NCBI RefSeq assembly: GCF_025938095.1
Contig: NZ_JAPCZF010000006.1
Location: 62,001 to 126,000 of the forward strand
Direction: 5' to 3'
From: Novosphingobium sp. JCM 18896
GTDB taxonomy: Bacteria; Pseudomonadota; Alphaproteobacteria; Sphingomonadales; Sphingomonadaceae
DNA length: 64,000 bases
The translations under genes and the position numbers were made by a program. Below are positions 43,812 to 52,030 of the stretch, in pieces (within the stretch, counting starts at the first letter, position 1; the number at the start of each line of letters is the position of its first letter). The notes under the pieces were generated by a model. That model searched no databases, had not been told where the DNA came from, and saw nothing but the letters and a program-made list of their open reading frames with translations.

Positions 43812-44894
43812 ATGCATGTCGTTATCAACGGCCGATTTTTGACCCAACCGGTCACCGGTGTGCAGCGCTATGCCCACGAGGTGACTCGCGCGCTCGACGA
43901 CCTGCTCGACGAGCGGAGCGACGTCAGCCTGGAGATTCTCTGTCCTGAACTGAACGGCCCTAGCCCCATCTATCGCAACATCGCGGTGCGCAGCGTCGGC
44001 TCGGCGGCGGGCCACGCCTGGGAGCAGATGGTCCTGCCGCGCGCCTTCAAGGGCGACGCGCTGTTCTGCCCCGGCAACACCGCGCCGATCGCCTCGCTGC
44101 TCGGCAAGCCGCGTGTCGTCGTCTGCGTGCACGACCTCTCGTACCTCTATTTCCCAACCGCCTACAGCCTGCCGTTCCGCGCGGTCTACAACGTCCTGAC
44201 GCCGACGATCTTCCGCCATGCGGACCACGTCATCACCGTCTCAAACTCCGAGAAAACCGCGATTACGTCGCGTTATCCGCACATTTCACCGCGCATCACC
44301 GCGGTGCAGAACGGGGGCCTCGCAGCCTCGGTCGACACCGCCGCGCCGGCGCTGGCCGACCTGCCCGAGCCCGGCTATGTCCTCTATGTCGGCAGCCTCA
44401 GCAAGCGGAAGAACTTCCCGCGGATGTTCGAGGTCGCCTGCGATCTGGCACGCCGGCGCGGGCAGCGCACGGTCTTCGTCGGCGGCACCGCCGCCTCGCT
44501 CGAGCAGTCCGATCTGACGATCGATCCCGACATCGCCGACAAGATCGTCTTCGCCGGCCAGATCAACGACACCGACCGCCTCGTACAGTACTACAAAGGC
44601 GCGAGCGTATTCATGTTCCCCTCGCTCTACGAGGCTTCGCCGCTGCCGCCAATCGAGGCCATGGCCTGCGGGGTGCCCGTGGTCTCATCGACGATTCCGT
44701 CGCTACTCGAGCGATGCGGCGATGCAGCAATTTACTGCGATGCAGAGGACGTTGGCTCGATCGCGAGCCAGGTCGAAGCCCTGCTCGACGATGAAAAACT
44801 GTCAGAAAACATAAGACTGAAGGGGCGAGAGCGAGCCAAGGCGTTCAACTGGCGCAACTGCGCCGAACGAACCCTTGAATTGATCGTCGGATGA
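43812..44894 (+). CDS. GT4-family glycosyltransferase (paralogue 2 of tandem pair)
   Basis: 360 residues. HVVINGRFLTQPVTGVQRYA, GHAWEQMVLPR, VLYVGSLSKRKNFPRM and FPSLYEASPLPPIEAMACGV mark both Rossmann domains. The ATG at 43812 is preferred to 43755 because the family sequence starts there. Its last codons overlap the acetyltransferase ATG. The end of the gene (about 44780-44830) is less GC-rich than average. Confidence 0.93.
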   Translation: MHVVINGRFLTQPVTGVQRYAHEVTRALDDLLDERSDVSLEILCPELNGPSPIYRNIAVRSVGSAAGHAWEQMVLPRAFKGDALFCPGNTAPIASLLGKPRVVVCVHDLSYLYFPTAYSLPFRAVYNVLTPTIFRHADHVITVSNSEKTAITSRYPHISPRITAVQNGGLAASVDTAAPALADLPEPGYVLYVGSLSKRKNFPRMFEVACDLARRRGQRTVFVGGTAASLEQSDLTIDPDIADKIVFAGQINDTDRLVQYYKGASVFMFPSLYEASPLPPIEAMACGVPVVSSTIPSLLERCGDAAIYCDAEDVGSIASQVEALLDDEKLSENIRLKGRERAKAFNWRNCAERTLELIVG

Positions 44895-45487
44895 TGCACG
44901 GCCGCCCCCCGACACCGCCGCGGCCCTCTTTCCGCGCCGCCGTGCGTAGCGACCTCGCGCGCTATGCCGCCTCCGAAGGCCGCGCGGTCACCTGGGCTTT
45001 CACCCTGCGCATGATCTTCCTGATGCCGGGCTTCCAGTTCGTGCTCGCACGCCGCATCCAGGACCGGCTCTACCGCCTGCCGATCGTCGGCCGCGCGATG
45101 GGCCGGATCTGGTGGTGGTGGACCTGCCGCAGCTTCGGCGCCGAGATCGCCATCGCCGCCAGCATTGGCCAGGGCCTCTACGTGCCGCATCCCTATGGCA
45201 TCGTCATCGGCGAATGCGCGATGGGCGACGGCGTGACGATCCTGCAGAACGTCACGATCGGCAAACGCTCTCGCGCGGCCGGCGGCATCCCGATCATCGG
45301 CGACGGCGTCTATCTCGCCGCCGGCGCCGTCATCGTCGGCGACGTGACGATCGGACCCAATGCCTCGATCGGCGCCAATGCCGTCGTCCTCAGCGACATT
45401 CCCGCGGGCGCCACCGCGGTCGGCGCCCCGGCCAAGCCGATGGGCAAGACCGCCACCGCCAAGCCGCTTTCCAACGCCGTCATCTGA
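44891..45487 (+). CDS. Hexapeptide-repeat acetyltransferase (CysE/serine acetyltransferase-like)
   Basis: 198 residues. Left-handed beta-helix repeats from about residue 95 (GQGLYVPHPYGIVIGECAM, then VTILQNVTIGKRS and GDVTIGPNASIGANAVV) form a CysE-like acyltransferase. No cysteine genes are present; in this setting it more probably acetylates a sugar of the repeat unit, which is inference. ATGATG overlaps the previous TGA. Confidence 0.85.
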   Translation: MMHGRPPTPPRPSFRAAVRSDLARYAASEGRAVTWAFTLRMIFLMPGFQFVLARRIQDRLYRLPIVGRAMGRIWWWWTCRSFGAEIAIAASIGQGLYVPHPYGIVIGECAMGDGVTILQNVTIGKRSRAAGGIPIIGDGVYLAAGAVIVGDVTIGPNASIGANAVVLSDIPAGATAVGAPAKPMGKTATAKPLSNAVI

Positions 45488-45503
45488 AGGACCCACCGCA
45501 CCC

Positions 45504-46763
45504 ATGCGCATTCTGATGATCTCGTCGCTCTATCCACCCTTCGTCCGCGGGGGTGCCGAGATCTGCGCGCACAACCTGGCAACCTGGCTCGCCGGCGAGG
45601 GGCACGAGGTCTCGGTACTGACCACGACGCCCGATCCCGCACAGGAGACCTGGGGCGAGATCGAGGACGGCTGCCGCATCTACCGCGTCTCGCCGCCGCG
45701 CGCCTATTCGCCGTTCGACGCCGGCGACGCGCCCGGCTGGAAAAAGCCGCTGTGGCACCTGCAGGACCTGTTCGACCCGCGCAACGTCGCGCTGATGGAC
45801 CGCGTGCTCGACGACGTGCGCCCCGATTTCGTCAACATCCAGTACATTCAGGGCCTCGGCTACAACGCCATGACCGCGATCGGCCGCCGCGACATTCCCG
45901 CGGTGTTCACGCTCCACGACCTCGGCCTGACCTGCGTGCGCATGTCGATGTTCGTCGATGGCAAGGAGTGCAACGGCCTGTGCACGCCCTGCCGCGCCAG
46001 CGCCGGAGTGAAGATGCGCTACCTGCGCTCGATGGATCGGCTGGGCTTCATCTCGCCCTCGACCGCCAATCTCCAGAAGCTGCAGAGCTTCCAGCCGGTC
46101 GGCGACTATCCGTGCCACCGCGTGCTCAATCCCAACGAGTACCCGCGCCCGACAGTCACGCGCGAGGAAGCCGGTGACCGGGTACGCCTGCTCTACGTCG
46201 GCCGCCTGCACACGTCGAAAGGCGTCCAGGTCCTGCTCGAAGCGCTCGACGGGCTCGGCCCGCAGCCGGGCTTCACGCTCGACGTGCTGGGTTCTGGGCC
46301 CGACGAGGCGGAGTGGCGCGCGCAGTACGGCGATCGTCCCTGGCTGCGCTTCGCCGGTCACGTCTCGCTGCAGGCGGTCGCCGACCAGATGGAGAACAGT
46401 GACATCCTGCTGGTGCCCTCGATCTGGAACGAGAACTCGCCGGGGGTGATCATCCAGGCGCTGCTGCAGGGTCTGCCGGTGATGGGCAGCGACAAGGGCG
46501 GCATTCCCGAGCTGGTCCAGCACGGCGAAAATGGCCTGCTGGTCGAAGCCGGCAGCGTCACGGCCTGGCGCACGGCGGTCGCCGAACTGGTCGCGAACCC
46601 GGCGCAGCTCGCGCCGCTACGCACCAATGCCCTCGCCGCATCGGGTCGCTTTGCCAAGACCGCGCTGAGCCACGAGGCACTGGCCGTGTTCGAGCAGATC
46701 CTGGCGAGCGCGCCCGAAGCGATCCGGACCCAGACCCGCGTTCCGGTGGGAGCCCACGCATGA
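45504..46763 (+). CDS. GT4-family glycosyltransferase
   Basis: 419 residues. RILMISSLYPPFVRGGAEIC opens the domain. A CNGLCTPCRASAG insertion with three Cys is unusual and might bind a metal. VRLLYVGRLHTSKGVQVLLE and VPSIWNENSPGVIIQALLQG complete the donor domain. It overlaps the pyruvyl transferase gene by 4 nt (ATGA). Confidence 0.92.
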   Translation: MRILMISSLYPPFVRGGAEICAHNLATWLAGEGHEVSVLTTTPDPAQETWGEIEDGCRIYRVSPPRAYSPFDAGDAPGWKKPLWHLQDLFDPRNVALMDRVLDDVRPDFVNIQYIQGLGYNAMTAIGRRDIPAVFTLHDLGLTCVRMSMFVDGKECNGLCTPCRASAGVKMRYLRSMDRLGFISPSTANLQKLQSFQPVGDYPCHRVLNPNEYPRPTVTREEAGDRVRLLYVGRLHTSKGVQVLLEALDGLGPQPGFTLDVLGSGPDEAEWRAQYGDRPWLRFAGHVSLQAVADQMENSDILLVPSIWNENSPGVIIQALLQGLPVMGSDKGGIPELVQHGENGLLVEAGSVTAWRTAVAELVANPAQLAPLRTNALAASGRFAKTALSHEALAVFEQILASAPEAIRTQTRVPVGAHA

Positions 46764-47785
46764 ACAGCCAGCCGAAGTTCGACAGCGCCTTCCCGCTCGA
46801 CCCGCGCAGCGGGCAACCCGCACTCAAGCGGATCACACTCTACGATTCGTCGTATACCACCGACAATCTGGGCGATCAGATCATCATGAACGCGGTGCAC
46901 GATCACCTGCGCGAGATCTTTCCCTACGGCTTCTTCACCGGCATCCCCTCGCACGACTATCCGGGCAAGCACGGCATCCAGAAGGCCGCCGAGTGCGATC
47001 ACGCCTTCGTCGGCGGGACCAACATCATCGCCAGCCACTGGCTGCGCTATCACCAGATCAAGCTCTCGCTGGGCGACGTCCTGCGCGTGAAGCCGCTGAT
47101 CCTGATGGGGGTCGGCTGGCACAAGTACCAGCGCGATCCCGATCCGGTGACCAACCGCATCCACCGCCGGCTTTTCGATCGCGAATACCTGCATTCGGTG
47201 CGCGACACCTACACCTACGAGAAGCTCAAGCGCTCGGGCATCGACAACGTCGTCTACACCGGCTGCCCGACGATGTGGCGGCTCACCCCCGAACACGCCG
47301 CGACGGTGCCGACCACGCGCGCCGACGAGGTGCTGTTCGCGCTGACCGCCTACCTGCGCGACGAAGCCGCCGACCGGGCGATCCTCGATCTACTCGTGCG
47401 CAGCTACAAGACCGTCCATTTCTGGCCGCAGATGTTCGACGACATGGCCTATCTGCTCGAGATCGGCAGCGACCACCTGCTCAGCGGTGCGGTCCAGATC
47501 GTCAAGCCGGGGCTGACCGACGTCGCCGACCTGCTGCGCCGCGACAACCTCGACTACGTGGGCCTGCGCCTGCACTGCGGCGTGCTGGCGCTGCAGCACA
47601 AGACACGATCGCTGATCGTAACCGTCGACAACCGCGCCTCGGAGATTTCGCGCGATACCGGCCTGCCGACCGTCGCGCGCGACGACCTCGCGCGCATCGA
47701 TGAGTGGATCAAGGGTTCGGACCCGATCGCGCTGACCCTGCCGTTCGACGCGATCGCCGCCTGGAAGGGCCAGTTCGACCGCTGA
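46760..47785 (+). CDS. Polysaccharide pyruvyl transferase family protein
   Basis: 341 residues, PF04230 type. ITLYDSSYTTDNLGDQIIM opens the domain, with FVGGTNIIAS and LRLHCGVLALQHKTRSLIVT near the C-terminus. It should transfer pyruvate from PEP to a sugar as a ketal, adding negative charge to the polymer. Overlaps the upstream GT4 gene by 4 nt. Confidence 0.9.
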   Translation: MNSQPKFDSAFPLDPRSGQPALKRITLYDSSYTTDNLGDQIIMNAVHDHLREIFPYGFFTGIPSHDYPGKHGIQKAAECDHAFVGGTNIIASHWLRYHQIKLSLGDVLRVKPLILMGVGWHKYQRDPDPVTNRIHRRLFDREYLHSVRDTYTYEKLKRSGIDNVVYTGCPTMWRLTPEHAATVPTTRADEVLFALTAYLRDEAADRAILDLLVRSYKTVHFWPQMFDDMAYLLEIGSDHLLSGAVQIVKPGLTDVADLLRRDNLDYVGLRLHCGVLALQHKTRSLIVTVDNRASEISRDTGLPTVARDDLARIDEWIKGSDPIALTLPFDAIAAWKGQFDR

Positions 47786-47865
47786 CCGTCCGCCGCCACG
47801 CGCGGCGCAGGTCATGGTCGAACGCCCCGTTTGTTGGATATTTTTCAGAGGAAGACGTCAATATC

Positions 47866-49212
47866 ATGCCGAACTTCCTGAGACGCCTGATCGGTTGGCT
47901 CACCGGCGACACGGCCGCAGCCAAGCCCCAGCTCCTGACCTGGATCGGCGACGAGCCGCTTCCGGAAAAACCCGCGCCGGCACCGCCGCCACCGGCCGCC
48001 GCGGTGATCCGCCATCCCGCCAGCAAGAGCCAGCGCGTCCGCATCGTCCGTGCCTTCGACAGCTCGATGCCGGTCGAGGATCGCTCGGGCCTGTCGGGCC
48101 GCAGCACCGAACTGTCGCGGCTGACCAACGCCGTGGTCGAACAGGGCAAGCACGCGCTGGTGTTCGGTGGGCGCGGTTCGGGCAAGACCTCGCTGTCGCG
48201 CGTCTTCGGTGAACTCGCCGACGAGGCGCGCTTCCTCGTGCTCTACCATTCGGTCAGCGGCGACCTCGACTTCCGCGAGCTGATGGCGCCTTTCGTCCAC
48301 GAACTGGTGGCAGTGGCATCGCAGGGCCGCCGCGCGATCGTCGCGCCCGAGGACGGCGCCAACGCCAGGCTCCTCGCCGACTGGATGGCGATCCATTTCG
48401 ACCAGGACATCGTGCTGCTGCTCGACGAGTTCGACCGGATCCGCAATCCGCGGACGAAGGAAGAGCTGGCCAGCCTGATGAAGCTGCTGTCGGACATGCG
48501 GCTGCCGATCCGCCTGTTCATCATCGGCATCGCCGGCGACATCGAGGAACTGGTCGTCGGCCACCCCTCGCTGCGCCGCCACATGGAGGCGATCCAGCTC
48601 GGGGCGATCGCGCGTGCCGATCTCGATCACCTGCTCGATCACTGCTGCGCGATTGCCGGCATGACGATCGATCGCCCTGCGCGCGATGTTCTCGTCCGCG
48701 CGGCGATGGGCTCGGCCTATCACCTGCGGCTGTTCGGCATGCATGCCGCCCTGCGCGCGGAAGAGCGTCAAAGCCTGCAGATCACCGAGGTCGAGGTCGG
48801 CGCCGGCCTGACCAAGGCCCTGCTCGAATGGGCGATGATCAGCCGCGAGACGCACGACTGGTTCCGCCACCTGCTCAACGCCCCCGATGCCGTGCCCGAC
48901 CAGCTCGGCGCGATCGCCGTGCTGGCGAGCTATGCCGGGCAGTTCGACGCCGCGGCGGTGGCCGACGCGCTGCGCTCGATCGGCGTGCCCGAGCACCAGA
49001 TCGCGGTGCGCAGCGAAACGCTGATGCAACAGCTCGAGCGCGTGACCGACCCCGTCGGCAATCGCGGCGCGCGCATGTTCCGCGACAATCTGTCCGCGCA
49101 GTTCCTGATGCTGATGGTCGCCCGCCGGCAGCAGATTTTCGACGAGGAGGTGTCGCATCAGCGGCAGGACATGAGCCTCGCGTTCCAAGAGGTTGGGGAG
49201 GCATTCCGATGA
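47866..49212 (+). CDS. AAA/STAND-like ATPase in the EPS locus, role unknown
   Basis: 448 residues. An N-terminal basic/hydrophobic part (MPNFLRRLIGWLTG) and a Pro/Ala linker (residues 31-46) precede an ATPase. Walker A is GGRGSGKT at 101-108, Walker B is DIVLLLDEFD at 181-190. An arginine-containing sensor region (RLFIIGIAGDIEELV) and a winged-helix-like C-terminal part (about 300-440) follow. The shape resembles ExeA/STAND ATPases. It overlaps the chain-length gene by 4 nt. A GAGGAAG lies before the ATG at 47866. No standard EPS name fits it. Confidence 0.88.
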   Translation: MPNFLRRLIGWLTGDTAAAKPQLLTWIGDEPLPEKPAPAPPPPAAAVIRHPASKSQRVRIVRAFDSSMPVEDRSGLSGRSTELSRLTNAVVEQGKHALVFGGRGSGKTSLSRVFGELADEARFLVLYHSVSGDLDFRELMAPFVHELVAVASQGRRAIVAPEDGANARLLADWMAIHFDQDIVLLLDEFDRIRNPRTKEELASLMKLLSDMRLPIRLFIIGIAGDIEELVVGHPSLRRHMEAIQLGAIARADLDHLLDHCCAIAGMTIDRPARDVLVRAAMGSAYHLRLFGMHAALRAEERQSLQITEVEVGAGLTKALLEWAMISRETHDWFRHLLNAPDAVPDQLGAIAVLASYAGQFDAAAVADALRSIGVPEHQIAVRSETLMQQLERVTDPVGNRGARMFRDNLSAQFLMLMVARRQQIFDEEVSHQRQDMSLAFQEVGEAFR

Positions 49213-50552
49213 TACCATTGGTGGATCTTGTGGAAGCCGTACGCCAGCGCTGGCGCCTGGCCCTGTTCGGCGGGCTCGCGGTCTTCGCGCTGATCGTCAT
49301 CATCGCGCTGGCCCAGCCGCGCTATTACGCGGCGGTCTCGTCGGTGGTGATCGACGTCAGCCAGTCCGACCCGACCGAAGAGGAAAAGTCGCTCAGCCCG
49401 CAGCAGATCGAGGCGATCGTCGGCACCCAGGCCGACGTCATCAAGAGCGAGGTCGTGCTGGCCGAAGTGGCACGCCGCGCCGGCCTGCTCGCGCGTCTGC
49501 CGGGGCTCGAGAACGACCGCCGCCAACAGGCGGTGGCGATCATCCGCAGCAACCTCAAGGTCGTCACCGACCGGACCAGCAACGTCATCCGCATCAGCTA
49601 CATGGACAAGAAGGCCGAGCAATCGGCCAAGATCGTCAATCTCGTCGCCGACGTGTTCATGGAAAAGCAGGTCGAGCTTCGCGCCGTGCCCGCGCGTCGG
49701 AACGCGCAGTGGTTCAACGAGCGCACGGTCGAGGTTCGCCAGCGCTACGAACAGGCGCAGGAACGCCTGTCCAACTTCCAGCGCCAGCATGGCATCGTCG
49801 GCATCGATCGCATGGATCTCGAAGGCGATCGCGTGAAGACCTTGACCGACCAGTTGGTGATCGCCCAGGCCGATGCGGCGAAGGCGCATTCGGTCGCCGG
49901 TCGCGGTACCGTTCCCGAAGTCGCCGGCTCCGACATCGTCCAGAATCTGGAGCGTGAGGTCGCGACCCAGGCGGCCAAGACGCAGGATCTCGGCAAGACG
50001 CTCGGCGCCAATCACCCGCAGATGATCGCGGCCAGGGCCAACCTGCGCGAACTGCAGGCCTCGCTCGCCCAGGCCCGTTCGGGCCAGGAAGGCGCGCTCA
50101 GTGCCGCGAGCGGCGCCGCCAGCGCGCGCGAGCGTCAGTTGCGCGCGCTGCTCGCCGATCAGCAGGCGCGAATGATCGGCCTGTCGACGGTCCAGGACCA
50201 GCTGATGGTGCTCCAGCGCGACGTCGATGCCGCACGCCAGACCTACGATTCGGTGCGTCAGCGGTTCAACGAAGCCTCGCTGCAGGGCGAGATCTCGCAG
50301 GCCAGCGCGACGCGGCTCGATCACGCGGTGGTTCCCGTCTTCCCGGCGAAGCCCAATCTCATGCTGTGGTTCGTCGCCGCGGTGGTTCTGGGCGTGATTG
50401 CGGGCATCGTGCCGCTGCTGCTGCTCGAACTGGCCAAGCCGCGCATCCGTTCGGCACGCGGTGCCGCCCGCGCCACCGACGTCGAGCACATCCTCGACTT
50501 CACGCGGCCGATCAGCGTCGAACCGGCGCGCTTTGGGGGAGTGGCAGCATGA
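49209..50552 (+). CDS. Chain-length/co-polymerase protein (Wzz/GumC family)
   Basis: 447 residues. Transmembrane helix at about 17-37 (LALFGGLAVFALIVIIALAQ), a periplasmic coiled-coil region (about 150-360, with VRQRYEQAQERLSNFQRQH), and a second helix at about 383-405 (LMLWFVAAVVLGVIAGIVPL). It has no C-terminal kinase domain. It should set polymer length with the polymerase and export channel. ATGA overlap with the ATPase gene before and the kinase-like gene after. Confidence 0.92.
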   Translation: MIPLVDLVEAVRQRWRLALFGGLAVFALIVIIALAQPRYYAAVSSVVIDVSQSDPTEEEKSLSPQQIEAIVGTQADVIKSEVVLAEVARRAGLLARLPGLENDRRQQAVAIIRSNLKVVTDRTSNVIRISYMDKKAEQSAKIVNLVADVFMEKQVELRAVPARRNAQWFNERTVEVRQRYEQAQERLSNFQRQHGIVGIDRMDLEGDRVKTLTDQLVIAQADAAKAHSVAGRGTVPEVAGSDIVQNLEREVATQAAKTQDLGKTLGANHPQMIAARANLRELQASLAQARSGQEGALSAASGAASARERQLRALLADQQARMIGLSTVQDQLMVLQRDVDAARQTYDSVRQRFNEASLQGEISQASATRLDHAVVPVFPAKPNLMLWFVAAVVLGVIAGIVPLLLLELAKPRIRSARGAARATDVEHILDFTRPISVEPARFGGVAA

Positions 50553-51295
50553 GAATCCGAGCCAAGATCGACCGGGCGCCGGCCAACGGTGGCTTCCCCT
50601 TCGCCGCCGCCTCGGTCGCCGCAGCCGCCGGGGTCGAACTCGACGTGCAGGACCCGCCCGGAGACCTGTCGAGCGAGCTCTTCGCCGCCTACGACATGGA
50701 ACATTCGGCCGTACGCAAGATCCGCGCGCTGCGCGCGACGATACTGCAGGCGGTCGACCAGAAGCCGCGCGGCGAAGCGCTGACCTGCGCGCTGATCGGC
50801 ATGGACTGCGCCGACGAATTGCCGGGCATCGCCGGCAACCTGGCGATCGTCATGGCCCGCCTCGGCATGCGTACCCTGCTGGTCGAGGCCGACTTCCGCG
50901 CGCCGCAACTGGCCCGGTTGTTCGGCCTGCCCGGCGATCACGGGCTCGTCGGCTATCTCGACGACAGCGACGAGCAGCCGGCGCCGCTGGCCACGGCGGT
51001 CGAGGGTCTGCAACTCCTGCCCGCCGGCGCCGAACAGGAGCTTTCGAGCCACTATCTCGAACGCTATTCGATCCTCGAGGCGACGCGCGGCTGGCCGGCC
51101 ATGACCGAATGCGTGATCACCGGCCTGCCGATCGGCCGCGATCAGGAAGCCGGCTTCCTCGCCAGCGTCTTCGCCGGCTTCGACACCGCCGTGCTGCTGA
51201 CCAAACAGCACCGCACGACCTACGACCGCGTGCGCTCGGTGATCGACGTGCTCGACGGCGCGGCGATCCCGATCGCCGGGACGGTCCTGCTCTGA
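50549..51295 (+). CDS. Degenerate BY-kinase / ParA-like protein (P-loop lost)
   Basis: 248 residues in the position of the CpsD/Wzc-type tyrosine kinase. Walker A' survives as TLLVEADFRAPQLARLFGL (109 on), but the P-loop position (84-96, GMDCADELPGIAG) lacks GxxGK(S/T): the catalytic Lys is replaced by Leu. The Walker B DxPP is also gone (VITGLPIGRDQEA). No tyrosine cluster at the C-terminus (AIPIAGTVLL). It is probably not an active kinase; a structural regulator of the chain-length protein is suggested. Overlaps both neighbours closely. Confidence 0.85.
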   Translation: MRIRAKIDRAPANGGFPFAAASVAAAAGVELDVQDPPGDLSSELFAAYDMEHSAVRKIRALRATILQAVDQKPRGEALTCALIGMDCADELPGIAGNLAIVMARLGMRTLLVEADFRAPQLARLFGLPGDHGLVGYLDDSDEQPAPLATAVEGLQLLPAGAEQELSSHYLERYSILEATRGWPAMTECVITGLPIGRDQEAGFLASVFAGFDTAVLLTKQHRTTYDRVRSVIDVLDGAAIPIAGTVLL

Positions 51296-51307
51296 AGGCC
51301 TGCGATC

Positions 51308-52030
51308 ATGGCCACCCAGACTTCGCAGCGATACCTCGCGGGTGACTACCTCGCCGAGAATCCCGATTGGCACGAAGACGACGCGCCGTGGAAGGCGGGA
51401 CTGATCAAGCAGATGCTGGATGAGGCCTCGCTGCGTCCAGGCTCGATCTGCGAGGTCGGCTGCGGCAGCGGGCGCGTGATCGAACTGGTCCAGCAGGCCT
51501 TTCCGGGCGCCACCGGCGACGGCTTCGATATCTCGCCGCAGGCCTGCCAGATCAGCGCGCGCCGCGCGCGGCCCGATCTGCGCTTCCATTGCGGCTCGCC
51601 CTTCGGAAAGCCGCTCGCCTTCGACCTGGCCATGGCGATCGACGTGATCGAGCACGTCGAGGATCCCTTCGCCTTCGCGCGCGATCTCGCCGAAATCGGC
51701 GCCCACCAGCTGTTCCACATCCCGCTCGACATGAACGCATTGTCGGTCGCGCGCGGCTGGCCGGTGACGGATGCGCGGTCGCAGATCGGCCATATCCACT
51801 ATTTCAACCGCGACACCGCGATCGCCCTGTTGCGCGAATGCGGGCTGGAGATCGTCACCGAGCGCTATACGCCCTGGGCGATCGACCAAAGCCACAAGAC
51901 CTGGAAGAAGCGGCTGGCGGCCTGGCCGCGGCGGATCGCGTTCCAGCTCGGCGCCCATGCCAGCGTGCGGCTGCTCGGCGGCTGGTCCCTGCTCGTGCTG
52001 ACGCGAAAAGCCTCGCCGGCGGGGTCATGA
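51308..52030 (+). CDS. Class I SAM-dependent methyltransferase
   Basis: 240 residues. Motif I is ICEVGCGSGRVIELVQQAFP; DGFDISPQACQISARRARP is post I, and AMAIDVIEHVEDPFAFA is motif II. A C-terminal helix (LLGGWSLLVLTRK) may touch the membrane. Located 12 nt after the kinase-like gene, its TGA overlaps the next ATG. In this locus it may methylate the repeat unit or cap chains; unproven. Confidence 0.88.
   Translation: MATQTSQRYLAGDYLAENPDWHEDDAPWKAGLIKQMLDEASLRPGSICEVGCGSGRVIELVQQAFPGATGDGFDISPQACQISARRARPDLRFHCGSPFGKPLAFDLAMAIDVIEHVEDPFAFARDLAEIGAHQLFHIPLDMNALSVARGWPVTDARSQIGHIHYFNRDTAIALLRECGLEIVTERYTPWAIDQSHKTWKKRLAAWPRRIAFQLGAHASVRLLGGWSLLVLTRKASPAGS

Noticed and set aside
44891..45487. 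Naming the hexapeptide protein cysE
   Set aside because: Its EPS context points to sugar acetylation, and no cysteine biosynthesis genes are nearby.
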